Shown: positions 42,230 to 51,639 of the stretch, piece after piece
Numbering within the stretch: position 1 is the stretch's first letter
Layout: every line of letters begins with the position of its first letter
Source: Paraflavitalea sp. CAU 1676
Lineage (GTDB): Bacteria > Bacteroidota > Bacteroidia > Chitinophagales > Chitinophagaceae
Reading direction: 5' to 3'
Assembly (NCBI RefSeq): GCF_029223285.1
Contig: NZ_JARHUJ010000007.1
Span: forward strand, 186,001 to 250,000
DNA: 64,000 bases
The notes under the pieces: generated by a model
Database searches by the model: none
What the model was told of the DNA's origin: nothing
What the model saw: the letters and a program-made list of their open reading frames with translations, nothing else
Made by a program: the position numbers and the translations under genes

Positions 42230-44458
42230 ATGATTAAACTAACGCTGTTGATGGCTGCCGCCTTCTGCTGCACAACAGTCTATGCCCAATACCTCGTGGG
42301 TGAAAAATTCGTAGACCCCGAAAAGCTCCCCACCCTCAAAGCACAACTAAAAAATAATCTCACGACCAACCAAAAGGCCGCCCTCCTACTCGACCTGGGG
42401 TACGCTTATCTTTACAGCAATGGAGAACTAAAGAGCGATCTCGATAGCGGACTCTATTGTGCCCGTGAACTTGCCGCCCTTGGCAAACAAATCAACAACG
42501 CCCACGATCACCAGGAGGCACTCCTGCTCACCGCTCTGCTCCACATGGAGCAAAAAGATTTCCCGGCAGTCGAAAGCATAATCCCCTCCCTCAACGACAC
42601 TATGCGGCTGAAGGCATTCCTATCGCTCACGTTTTTCAATACCAATACCGCCAACGCCAACCCGCTCGACCAGGAAGCCATCGATCGGGCAGGCCGGTAC
42701 GTCCTTGAAGCCATTCCCCTCACACTAAAGACCAACCTGCTCAAAGAAGAAGCAGCCTATGCCCTCGACTTTGTAGCCCTCGAATACAGGGAACGCCACC
42801 AGCCCGCCCAGGCCGAAAAATATTATTTGCTCATGGAGAAGTTCACCGGCAGCTCGACTCAGGCCTCACCCGCGCGTATATATTGCTATATCAGTCTCAG
42901 CTACAACAAAGACGGCAATTTTTACCGGGCCATGGAATATTGCCTTAAAGCAAAGAATGCACTCAACAGCAACAGCAGCGACAAGGATGTGGCTTTTGTA
43001 TATTACACAACTGCCAGCCTCTATGCCCTGCGCGACAAACCCGAAGAGGCTTTGCCGCAATACGCATTCCTCCTGGCCGATCCGCTTCGATACGAAGACG
43101 GCATCAGTATGTACAGCCTGCTCGCCAACTATTGCACCAACCTGCAAAAAGCCAAACGCCACGCAGAAGTAATTCCCTATCTGCAGAAATTTGTACAACG
43201 GTACCCGCCAAAGACAGACATAGACAGAAGTTACCAGCATTTGATCCTGGCCGACTATTACAGCGACATGGACCAGTTCGCACCAGCCGAAAAGAACTAC
43301 CTCGAAGGCATCCGGTTCGCCAAGGCAGCAGACTTTAGGAACGGGAAGCTCCATTCAGGCCTTGGCAGTCTTTATTACCGGTACAAACTATACGAGAAAG
43401 CGGCCACCATGCTCAAAGCAGCAGAAGAGAAATTGCCCACCGAAAACAACGTACTCAAAGCCGACAACCTGTTCGAGATTGCAAAAACAGAGGCAGCCCT
43501 CGGCCACCACGAAAGCGCCTATACCTACTTGCTGAAAAGCAAGAGCATGTCCGACTCCGCCTTTACAGTCGGCAAAGCCAGGCTCACTGACGAACTCGAA
43601 GCCCAATATGAATCACGGAAAAAGGAAGCCAACATACTGCAGAAAGAAGCCAATATCCGCGACCTCAACGCCCGACGCAAGATCAATACACTTATCATCA
43701 TATTGATGTCGGTAATCGTTGTATTGCTTGGCTGGCTGTTCTGGACCAAACAAAAATCGAACAAACTCATCACCCAAAAGAATGTCCTGTTGCAACAATT
43801 GGTGAGGGATAAAAGCTGGCTGCTGAAAGAAATGCACCACCGCGTCAAGAACAACCTGCATACCATTGTAAGCCTGCTCGAATCGCAATCCGCTTACCTG
43901 CGCGACGATGCCCTCGAAGCCATCCAGCATTCCCAGGCCAGGATCTTCTCCATGTCGCTCATACACCAGAAACTCTATCAATCCGACGATACCAAAACGA
44001 TCGATATGGCTACCTACATCCCGGAGCTGGTCAATTACCTCAAAGAATGTTTCAACCGGTCCGTACACATCCACATGGACATCGACAATACCGCCTTCAA
44101 TGTAGAGGAAGCAGTTCCCCTTGGGTTGATCATCAACGAAGCAGTGACCAATTCTATGAAGTATGCTTTTAAGGGAGACAATCTGGGGGAAATATGGATC
44201 AGCCTCAAAGCCACCGGCGATGATGAATACCAATTGACGTTGGCCGACAATGGCAGTGGCCTCCAACAAGATTTCGACCTCGATACCTCCACCACGCTCG
44301 GTTTCCAGCTCATCAAAGGACTCAGCGAGCAGTTAAACGCCACCCTCCACATCGAAAACAACAAGGGACTAAAGATCACCCTCTCCCGCATCTCGCCTTT
44401 CTGGATACACCAGGTAAAGATGATGGAGCATGAAATGAAAGGGCAGATGGCGATGTGA
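42230..44458 (+). CDS. TPR sensor histidine kinase (HisKA_2), paralogue 3
   Basis: A 742-residue paralogue, closer to paralogue 1 than to 2 in the sensor region (for example KAADFRNGKLHSGLGSLYY) and almost identical to both in the kinase core (EMHHRVKNN, NEAVTNSMKYAF, LADNGSGL). Signal peptide ends YAQ. The FecR gene follows after about 80 bases. With no cognate receiver protein in the window, the partner is presumably a response regulator elsewhere. Confidence 0.9.
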   Translation: MIKLTLLMAAAFCCTTVYAQYLVGEKFVDPEKLPTLKAQLKNNLTTNQKAALLLDLGYAYLYSNGELKSDLDSGLYCARELAALGKQINNAHDHQEALLLTALLHMEQKDFPAVESIIPSLNDTMRLKAFLSLTFFNTNTANANPLDQEAIDRAGRYVLEAIPLTLKTNLLKEEAAYALDFVALEYRERHQPAQAEKYYLLMEKFTGSSTQASPARIYCYISLSYNKDGNFYRAMEYCLKAKNALNSNSSDKDVAFVYYTTASLYALRDKPEEALPQYAFLLADPLRYEDGISMYSLLANYCTNLQKAKRHAEVIPYLQKFVQRYPPKTDIDRSYQHLILADYYSDMDQFAPAEKNYLEGIRFAKAADFRNGKLHSGLGSLYYRYKLYEKAATMLKAAEEKLPTENNVLKADNLFEIAKTEAALGHHESAYTYLLKSKSMSDSAFTVGKARLTDELEAQYESRKKEANILQKEANIRDLNARRKINTLIIILMSVIVVLLGWLFWTKQKSNKLITQKNVLLQQLVRDKSWLLKEMHHRVKNNLHTIVSLLESQSAYLRDDALEAIQHSQARIFSMSLIHQKLYQSDDTKTIDMATYIPELVNYLKECFNRSVHIHMDIDNTAFNVEEAVPLGLIINEAVTNSMKYAFKGDNLGEIWISLKATGDDEYQLTLADNGSGLQQDFDLDTSTTLGFQLIKGLSEQLNATLHIENNKGLKITLSRISPFWIHQVKMMEHEMKGQMAM

Positions 44459-44537
44459 GGCGGAAGCTAAAAAAATATTTCCCACGCCAGGTGTCCACTA
44501 CCCTTCTTCGCACGTGTACTATACCGAACACCTGCTT

Positions 44538-45749
44538 ATGATCAATTCCGAACTGCTCGAAAAACTCGCTGCCGGCACCGCTACCGCGGAAGACTACCGG
44601 CAATTTACCGCTGCGTTTGAGGCCCTCTCCAACGCCGGTCAACAGCAGGTGCTCACCCAATACGAAGCCCTCATTTTGCAACAACAGGGCGGCACCGTAC
44701 CCGCCACCATCGCCCAAAAGATCGCCAGCCGCATCCAGGCACACGAACAACAGCAACAAAAAGCAAAGGTCATCAGTCTCGCGAAATGGCTCACCGGCGC
44801 CGCAGCCGCAGCAGCCATCGCTGCCATCGTCTGGATTACCTGGCCACTTAATAACAAAGCGCCCCAGGATCAACTCGTCACCAACCACCCGGCCAATGAT
44901 CGCCTGCCCGCCACCGAGGGCGCAACGCTCACCCTGGCCGATGGCAGCACCGTATTGCTCGACTCGCTCACCAATGGAAATATCGCCACGCAGGGAGGTA
45001 TACAAGTGTCTAAACAGGGCGGACAGGTCATCTACAGCGCACCGCCCGCAAACAACGACAATAATGCTCCCATCGCTTACAATACCATGGCCACTCCACG
45101 CGGACGCCAGTTCCAGCTCGTATTGCCCGATGGCACCAAAGTATGGCTCAATGCAGCCTCTTCCATTCGTTATCCAACAGCCTTCAACGGCAACGAACGG
45201 AGAGTATCTATAACAGGAGAAGCTTATTTTGAAGTAGCGAAGCTCGCGGGCAAACCCTTTAAAGTGAACTTCTCGTCACCAGCCGCAGGCCCCGCCGAAG
45301 TAGAAGTGCTCGGCACCCATTTTAACATCAACACCTATAGCGACGAATCCGCCAGCCGCACCACCCTCTTCGAAGGCAGTGTGGTCATGCGCCCCGTCGA
45401 TACCACAAGTACTATGCCCATGGTGGGGCTCAAACTTACACCGGGCAGGCAGGCTGTGCTCCATCGCAAAAACGATCAGCCACAACTCCAGGCATTCGAT
45501 GCCGATCCTGGATCGGTACTCGCCTGGAAGAACGGACGCTTCCGCTTTCAAGACGCAACCATTCAGCACATCATGCGCGATGTATCGCGCTGGTACGATG
45601 TGGACATCATATATGCCAAAACCATCCCTGAAAAAAGATTTACGGCCGACCTATCCCGGCAAACCAGGTTATCAGATTTCCTGAAAGTGTTAGAACTAAG
45701 CGGATTCCGCTTCACCATCGATGCAAAAACGCTGACGGTCGCACAGTAA
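44538..45749 (+). CDS. FecR-family anti-sigma factor
   Basis: A 403-residue anti-sigma factor: cytoplasmic N-terminal sigma-binding part (INSELLEKLAAGTATAEDYR), one membrane helix (about 84-103), periplasmic FecR domain (TPRGRQFQLVLPDGTKVWLN, GEAYFEVAKLAGKPFKV) and a C-terminal DUF4974/STN-like domain (FRFQDATIQHIMRDVSRWYD). It would hold the ECF sigma factor inactive until the TonB-dependent receptor signals. ATG 44538 is preferred over the GTG 24 bases upstream. SusC follows after 210 bases. Confidence 0.92.
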   Translation: MINSELLEKLAAGTATAEDYRQFTAAFEALSNAGQQQVLTQYEALILQQQGGTVPATIAQKIASRIQAHEQQQQKAKVISLAKWLTGAAAAAAIAAIVWITWPLNNKAPQDQLVTNHPANDRLPATEGATLTLADGSTVLLDSLTNGNIATQGGIQVSKQGGQVIYSAPPANNDNNAPIAYNTMATPRGRQFQLVLPDGTKVWLNAASSIRYPTAFNGNERRVSITGEAYFEVAKLAGKPFKVNFSSPAAGPAEVEVLGTHFNINTYSDESASRTTLFEGSVVMRPVDTTSTMPMVGLKLTPGRQAVLHRKNDQPQLQAFDADPGSVLAWKNGRFRFQDATIQHIMRDVSRWYDVDIIYAKTIPEKRFTADLSRQTRLSDFLKVLELSGFRFTIDAKTLTVAQ

Positions 45750-45825
45750 CGATCGTCGCTTCGGTTCGCTTGCTCAGAAATAAACCTTACAAACAAATTC
45801 CGTACAGGAGCTTGTAAACAAAAAA

Positions 45826-45925
45826 CCGCCCCGGCTGCCACCGGAGCGGAAAACGTTCAGGCTGCCTGCCGATCCCGGAAACGAATCCGGATTATCGGCT
45901 GCATCATGCTATCCCCATTCCGGGA
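45826..45925 (+). promoter_or_regulatory. SusC leader with two hairpins
   Basis: CCGCCCCGG (45826-45834) pairs with CCGGAGCGG (45841-45849) around CTGCCA with one mismatch, and TCCCGGAA (45873-45880) is inverted as TTCCGGGA (45918-45925). They lie in the 210-base gap before SusC and may control its level as a structured leader, or the first may terminate after FecR. Confidence 0.5.
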
Positions 45926-45959
45926 AGATTGACATTGTTAACCCAAACTAATCGAAGTT

Positions 45960-48900
45960 ATGCAATTACGCGCAACCATAGCCCTGCGTGACAAGGGGCT
46001 ATTTCTAAAAACGCTGGTGATCATGAAACTGACAGCCCTGCTACTGCTTACAACCGCCCTCCATGTCGCAGCCACCGGTTACTCGCAAACAGTAACCCTC
46101 AGGGAGAAAAATGCGCCATTGGAGAAGGTGTTTAAATTGATCCAACAACAAACCGGGTACGATTTCTGGTTCGAAAGCGCCCTGCTCCAAAAAGCCGGCG
46201 CCACACACCTCGAACTCAGCAAAGCATCCCTCACCGAAGCACTCGATGCCGCCCTGAAGAACAGCCCGCTCACCTACGAGATCGTTGGCCGCATCATCGT
46301 CATCAAAGAGAAAACCATCACCCCCGCACCACGCAACTTCGCCGATATCGTTTACATCACCGTAAAAGGAAAAGTAGTCGACGACAAAACAGGCGAACCC
46401 ATCGTGGGCGCCAGCGTCATGATCAAAGGATCGCAACGCGGCACTTCTACCAATAAGACCGGCGAATTCTCTATCACCGCCATCGATGGCAACCGCCTCA
46501 TCGTGAGTTTTGTTGGGTACGAAACCAAGGACCAACTCGTAAAAGACGGAGAAACAGTCCTCATCCGCCTCACCACCTCGCCCAGATCGATGCAGGAAAT
46601 GGTGGTAACAGGTATCTTCAACCGGCCCAAGGCCAACTTTACCGGAGCAGCCTCCTCCTTTACGTCGGAAGACCTCTCCAAAGTCACCAATGGCAATGTG
46701 CTCAATGCCCTCCGCGCACTCGACCCCTCGCTGCAAATAGCCGAGAACATATCCCTCGGCTCCAATCCCAACGCCATGCAGAACGTTGTGCTGCGCAATG
46801 GCAATAGCCTGGTCGACCTCAGCCAAACCAGCAAGCCCAACCCATTCAACTACGCCAACTCACCCAATACCCCCCTCTTCATACTCGATGGTTTTGAAAC
46901 GACGCTGCAGCGCATCAATGACCTCGACATGAACAGGATCGTAAAAGTAGACATCCTGAAAGATGCCGCCGCCACCGCCATCTATGGTTCACGTGCAGCA
47001 AATGGCGTAATAGTCATTGAAACACTTCGTCCACAAACTGGCCGCCTTCGTGTTACCTATACCGGCAACCTCGAAGTAGAAACACCCGACCTCTCTGGCT
47101 ACGACCTGCTCAACGCCAAAGAGAAACTCGACCTCGAACAAAAAGTAGGCGTTTACAATGACAGCTGGGGCAGCAATGAAGAAAACCTCTCTTACTACTA
47201 CTCCGCACGCCATAAAGCAGTAGAAGCAGGCGTCAATACCGATTGGCTCGCCCAGCCCCTGCGCACCGGCATCGGCCACAAACACAATGTCTATATCGAA
47301 GGAGGCTCTTCCGATGTACAATACGGCATCGGCGGCACCTACCAGAACCGTGCCGGCGTCATGAAAGGCTCCTATCGCGAAAACATTACCGCCAACTCTT
47401 ACCTGGCCTATCGCTACGGCAACTTCAATATCCGCAACGATTTCTCGATCGCCTTCAACAAAGGAGTAAATTCTCCCTACGGAAGCTTTCAACAATATAC
47501 GCAGCTTAATCCCTACTGGTCGCCCTACGACAGCACCGGCAACTACGCCATCTACCTCGAAGAGGTAAAGAACAATGTAGGCGCCAGGCTCACCAATTTC
47601 GACCAGTTCAATAACCTGAACGGACAAACAGGCGGCCGCCCCCTCAATCCCCTGTACAACGCACAGTTGAACTCGAAGGATCAAAGCAGCTACCAGAACA
47701 TCTCGAACAACCTGCAATTGCAATGGCAGGCCGCACAATGGCTGCGCATCTCGGGCCGCCTCGCTTATACCCGCCAGGCCGATGAGTCCGACCTCTTCCT
47801 GCCGGCTCAGCACAGTTCCTTTTACGCAACGCCTACCTTCGAGAAAGGGTCCTATACAAAAGGCTATGGAAAGATGACCCGCCTCGAAAGCATGCTCACC
47901 GCAGATGTGAACAAGCGTATCGACAAGCACCTCCTCTTCGGTACCGCCGGCATCAACGTACAGGAAACCAAATACAGCACCTCCGGTTATAAAGTGATCG
48001 GCTTCCCGAGCCCCAACCTCAGTCAGCCCATACTCGGCAACCGGTTTGTAGATGGATCCAAGCCCAGTGGCACCGAAGCCATCAGCCGCCTCGCCGGCTT
48101 CCTCAGCAACCTGAGTTATGCCTACGACAGCCGCTACCTGCTCGATCTCTCCTGGCGCCTCGATGGCTCCTCTCAGTTCGGAACCGCCAATACCTTTGCG
48201 CCATTCTGGTCAACCGGTATCGGATGGAACCTGCATAATGAATCCTTTGTGCGCAACCTCAATTACGTCACCCGCCTCAAGTTGCGTTACTCCGTAGGAT
48301 ATACCGGCTCACAAAACTTTGCCAGCTTCCTCGGCATACCCACCAGCCAGTATTATACCGGGCGCGATTACCGCGGCATCATCGGCACCTACCTATTGGG
48401 TTATGGCAACAAGAACCTGCAATGGCAGAAAACACTCAAGCACAATATCGGAGCCGATATCACCCTCTTCAACAAACTCGACATCACCGCCAACTACTTC
48501 ATCGAAAACACGGAAGGAAGTATCGGCGCCGTAACCACGGCCCCATCCAGTGGCTTCAGCCTCTATAGCGAGAACATTGGCGACATTGCCTCCAAAGGGT
48601 GGGAAGTACAGGCCCGCTTCAACATCATCAGCAGGCCCGCTACGCGCGATAACTGGTCAGTGTTCGTGAACATGATGCACGTGCGCGGCACCATCGAGCG
48701 GGTATCCAATACGCTCGAAGAGATCAATAAGATCGCCAACACCACCAAGACCACTACACCGGTTACCCGCTATGCCGTTGGCCAGTCTACCAGCGCCCTC
48801 TGGGCCGTTCCTTCCCTGGGCATCGATCCCTCCACCGGGCTCGAGATCTATATCAACCGCGATGGCAAACTCACCAACGTATACGACCCGCGCGACCAGG

Positions 48901-49388
48901 TAGTAGCCGGCGATACCCGCTCCGATGTGGAAGGGGTATTCGGTACCAACCTCGAACTGAAAGGCATCGGCTTCAACGTATTCTTCAGGTTCCGCGTAGG
49001 CGGTCAGGCCTATAACCAAACCCTGGTAGACCGCGTGGAGAATGTATCTTATAGACTCTACAACGTAGATCGCCGTGTGTACCAGGAGCGCTGGATGAAA
49101 CCCGGCGACCTCGCCTTCTACAAAGGTTTCATCAACGCCGCCGGATTCACTACCGAAGCCACCAGCCTCACTACCCGCTTTGTGCAGGACGATAATCTGC
49201 TCAGTTGCGAAAGTGTCTCCGCGTACTATCGTTTCGCCGAGAAGTTCAATAAGAAATGGGGATTGCAGAACACCCGGCTCACCTTCTATACGAGCGACCT
49301 GTTCCGTATCTCCAGCATCAAACGCGAAAGAGGTATCGACTACCCTTTCAGCCATACTTATACCCTTCAATTCCAAACCACTTTTTAA
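45960..49388 (+). CDS. SusC/RagA-family TonB-dependent transducer-type outer-membrane protein
   Basis: A 1142-residue protein of the SusC family with the regulatory N-terminal extension. In order: signal peptide (about 22-42), STN domain (about 45-115, EKVFKLIQQQTGYDFWFES), CarboxypepD_reg-like domain (about 135-205, VKGKVVDDKTGEPIVGASVM), plug (about 220-350, LDGFETTLQRINDLDMNRIV, ATAIYGSRAANGVIVIET) and beta barrel ending in FQTTF. The STN domain contacts FecR, so substrate binding can switch on the ECF sigma factor. The substrate is unknown. It forms the uptake complex with the SusD protein encoded next. Confidence 0.95.
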   Translation: MQLRATIALRDKGLFLKTLVIMKLTALLLLTTALHVAATGYSQTVTLREKNAPLEKVFKLIQQQTGYDFWFESALLQKAGATHLELSKASLTEALDAALKNSPLTYEIVGRIIVIKEKTITPAPRNFADIVYITVKGKVVDDKTGEPIVGASVMIKGSQRGTSTNKTGEFSITAIDGNRLIVSFVGYETKDQLVKDGETVLIRLTTSPRSMQEMVVTGIFNRPKANFTGAASSFTSEDLSKVTNGNVLNALRALDPSLQIAENISLGSNPNAMQNVVLRNGNSLVDLSQTSKPNPFNYANSPNTPLFILDGFETTLQRINDLDMNRIVKVDILKDAAATAIYGSRAANGVIVIETLRPQTGRLRVTYTGNLEVETPDLSGYDLLNAKEKLDLEQKVGVYNDSWGSNEENLSYYYSARHKAVEAGVNTDWLAQPLRTGIGHKHNVYIEGGSSDVQYGIGGTYQNRAGVMKGSYRENITANSYLAYRYGNFNIRNDFSIAFNKGVNSPYGSFQQYTQLNPYWSPYDSTGNYAIYLEEVKNNVGARLTNFDQFNNLNGQTGGRPLNPLYNAQLNSKDQSSYQNISNNLQLQWQAAQWLRISGRLAYTRQADESDLFLPAQHSSFYATPTFEKGSYTKGYGKMTRLESMLTADVNKRIDKHLLFGTAGINVQETKYSTSGYKVIGFPSPNLSQPILGNRFVDGSKPSGTEAISRLAGFLSNLSYAYDSRYLLDLSWRLDGSSQFGTANTFAPFWSTGIGWNLHNESFVRNLNYVTRLKLRYSVGYTGSQNFASFLGIPTSQYYTGRDYRGIIGTYLLGYGNKNLQWQKTLKHNIGADITLFNKLDITANYFIENTEGSIGAVTTAPSSGFSLYSENIGDIASKGWEVQARFNIISRPATRDNWSVFVNMMHVRGTIERVSNTLEEINKIANTTKTTTPVTRYAVGQSTSALWAVPSLGIDPSTGLEIYINRDGKLTNVYDPRDQVVAGDTRSDVEGVFGTNLELKGIGFNVFFRFRVGGQAYNQTLVDRVENVSYRLYNVDRRVYQERWMKPGDLAFYKGFINAAGFTTEATSLTTRFVQDDNLLSCESVSAYYRFAEKFNKKWGLQNTRLTFYTSDLFRISSIKRERGIDYPFSHTYTLQFQTTF

Positions 49389-49397
49389 TTGAAGCAC

Positions 49398-50882
49398 ATG
49401 ACAAACAGATCACGCTATATAACCTATATGATCGCCGTCGCCTTCGCTGCAGGATCACTGAGCTCCTGCAAGAAATGGCTGGCCGTGGATCCGCAAACCG
49501 TCGTCAAGGAAGAGAAACAGTTCGCCAACCAACAGGGCTTCGCCGAAGCACTCACAGGCGCATACATGAAGATAGGCACCGATTCGCTCTATGGCCGCCA
49601 CACCAGTTTCGGCACGCTCGATGTATTGGCGCAGTATTACGAGAACAAGACCAGTACCAACAACGTATATGGACAAACTGCCCGTTACAACTACCTGAAC
49701 GAAGGGCTCAACGCGACCGAAAATACCCGCGCCAACATTAATAATATCTGGGCCGGCATGTACAATGCCATCGCACTATCCAACTACATCCTGCAGAATG
49801 TGGACAACGGCGCCATCAAGGGCAATGCCTATAACATCATCAAAGGAGAAGCGATCGGCCTGCGCGCCTTCCTGCACTTCGATCTGCTGCGCATGTTTGC
49901 CCCGGCCTACCTCGACGGCGCCAATGCGGGCAAACCAGCCATCCCTTTCCTCGATCAGTTTACCGTGGTGCCCCAGCAAAAGAAAACCGTGGGCGAGATC
50001 ATCAACCGCTGCGAAGCCGAACTGCTCCAGGCACAACAACTGCTCAGCGTACATACCGAGATCGACCAGATAGCCGCCAACCAGGGCTCTACATCGCTCG
50101 ACCTCTTTTTGATGTATCGCCAGAACCACCTCAACTACTGGGCCGTGAAAGCGACCCTCGCCCGCCTCTATCTCTACAAAGGCGACAAGGCAAAAGCCCT
50201 GCAGTTTGCCAAGGAGGTAATAGACAGCAAGAAGTTTGGCTTTGTCACTACGGCCGAACTCAATACCGATCCCACCCACATCAATTCCGACCTTACGTTC
50301 ACGAAAGAACATATCTTTTCGATCTACGTATCGGGCTTGAAAACAAATGCCGATAACTATTTCAAACAAACCGGCATTTCCGTAGAGGTGGCCGACCTCT
50401 TCAGCACCCGCGCCAAACTCGACGCGCTCTACGAAACCACCGTCACCGGATATGGTTCCGATTACCGCCGTGTAGACCTTGGCCGCCTGTGGACACAGGT
50501 CACTACCGCCGTTGTCTATAGCAAAAAGTACCTGGTGGAGAACCTCACCAATGTAAAACAGCGGCTGGTACCCAACCTGCGCCTCTCCGAAATGTACCTC
50601 ATCGCGGCAGAAGCAGCACCTTCATCAACAGAAGGAGTAGGCTACCTCAATACGTTGAGGGCAGCCCGCCTGCTACCCGCACTCGATGCGGCCATTACCC
50701 CGGCCAACCTCGACAATGAGATCATGAAAGAGTTCAGGAAAGAAATGTATGGCGAAGGGCAGGCATTCTTCTTCTACAAGAGAAGGAACACCCTCAACAT
50801 ACCCGATGGCGTAGGCAACCCCATGAGTGAAGCCAAATATGTATTCCCCTTCCCCCTCGCCGAAATCCAGTTCGGAAAATAA
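49398..50882 (+). CDS. SusD/RagB-family outer-membrane lipoprotein
   Basis: A 494-residue SusD-like lipoprotein: lipobox SLSSC (Cys about 23), N-terminal WLAVDPQTVVKEE, TPR-like helices (GEAIGLRAFLHFDLLRMFAP) and the C-terminal RagB region (LRLSEMYLIAAEA, EFRKEMYGEGQAFFFYKRRN). It caps the SusC barrel and binds substrate at the cell surface. The ATG at 49398 is chosen over a TTG at 49389; it begins 9 bases after the SusC stop. Confidence 0.93.
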   Translation: MTNRSRYITYMIAVAFAAGSLSSCKKWLAVDPQTVVKEEKQFANQQGFAEALTGAYMKIGTDSLYGRHTSFGTLDVLAQYYENKTSTNNVYGQTARYNYLNEGLNATENTRANINNIWAGMYNAIALSNYILQNVDNGAIKGNAYNIIKGEAIGLRAFLHFDLLRMFAPAYLDGANAGKPAIPFLDQFTVVPQQKKTVGEIINRCEAELLQAQQLLSVHTEIDQIAANQGSTSLDLFLMYRQNHLNYWAVKATLARLYLYKGDKAKALQFAKEVIDSKKFGFVTTAELNTDPTHINSDLTFTKEHIFSIYVSGLKTNADNYFKQTGISVEVADLFSTRAKLDALYETTVTGYGSDYRRVDLGRLWTQVTTAVVYSKKYLVENLTNVKQRLVPNLRLSEMYLIAAEAAPSSTEGVGYLNTLRAARLLPALDAAITPANLDNEIMKEFRKEMYGEGQAFFFYKRRNTLNIPDGVGNPMSEAKYVFPFPLAEIQFGK

Positions 50883-50893
50883 AAACAACAGCA

Positions 50894-51622
50894 ATGAGAA
50901 CAACGACATACATCCTATCATGCATCACGGCAGTACTGCTCCTTGCAGCCTGCAAAAAGGCGGAGGAACTGAAGTACCAGGAGGATCCGCGCGTCTATTT
51001 CACCAAATACGTCACCAATCCCGATAGCATCATCTACTCCTTTGCCGTGCAGCCCAACGACGTCACCACCACTACGGTGCCGCTCACATTCCGCATCATG
51101 GGCACCGCCGTTAACCGCGACCGCGTCATCAACCTGCAGGTAGATGATTCCAGTACGGCCAAACTGGGTTATCATTTCACGCTCGGCAAATTGGTAATAC
51201 CCGCCGGCCAGTACCAGGCCGAAGTGCCGGTCACCATTTACCGCAAGCCGGGACTCAAGGACAGTCTGCTCAACGCCTACTTCACCGTGAAGGAATCGGC
51301 CGACTTTAAACCCGGCTACGATGATTACGCCAGCAGCCTGAATAAGAAAACACGCTTGCAGTACAAGATCACCGTCAATGATTACCTGCTCAAGCCAACC
51401 AGTTGGGAATGCTGCATCGCCGGCTACCTGGGCGCTTACTCGGCCACCAAATTCCGCTTCGTGATCCTGGTAACGGGTAAAACCTCGTGGGATTCCGGGC
51501 TCGACCGTACACCCGGTATCATGAACTTCGTAACCACCACGGCCAAGAATGCCCTGCGCGATTACGAAGCAGCCAACGGGCCCATGCTCGATGAGAATGG
51601 CCAGGTAATCACCTTCCCCTAA
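50894..51622 (+). CDS. DUF4843-type lipoprotein
   Basis: A 242-residue lipoprotein (lipobox LLAAC, Cys about 20) with the DUF4843 layout: DPRVYFTKY near the N-terminus, then a beta-sandwich with NLQVDDSSTAKLGYHF and IPAGQYQAEVPVTIYRKPGL. Such proteins accompany SusC/SusD pairs and probably sit on the cell surface as accessory binding proteins. It follows SusD after 11 bases. Confidence 0.88.
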   Translation: MRTTTYILSCITAVLLLAACKKAEELKYQEDPRVYFTKYVTNPDSIIYSFAVQPNDVTTTTVPLTFRIMGTAVNRDRVINLQVDDSSTAKLGYHFTLGKLVIPAGQYQAEVPVTIYRKPGLKDSLLNAYFTVKESADFKPGYDDYASSLNKKTRLQYKITVNDYLLKPTSWECCIAGYLGAYSATKFRFVILVTGKTSWDSGLDRTPGIMNFVTTTAKNALRDYEAANGPMLDENGQVITFP

Positions 51623-51639
51623 TCAAAAAACGACAAACC

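Noticed and set aside
46041-46826. 261-residue minus-strand frame
   Set aside because: Antisense shadow of the SusC gene, whose family assignment is certain.
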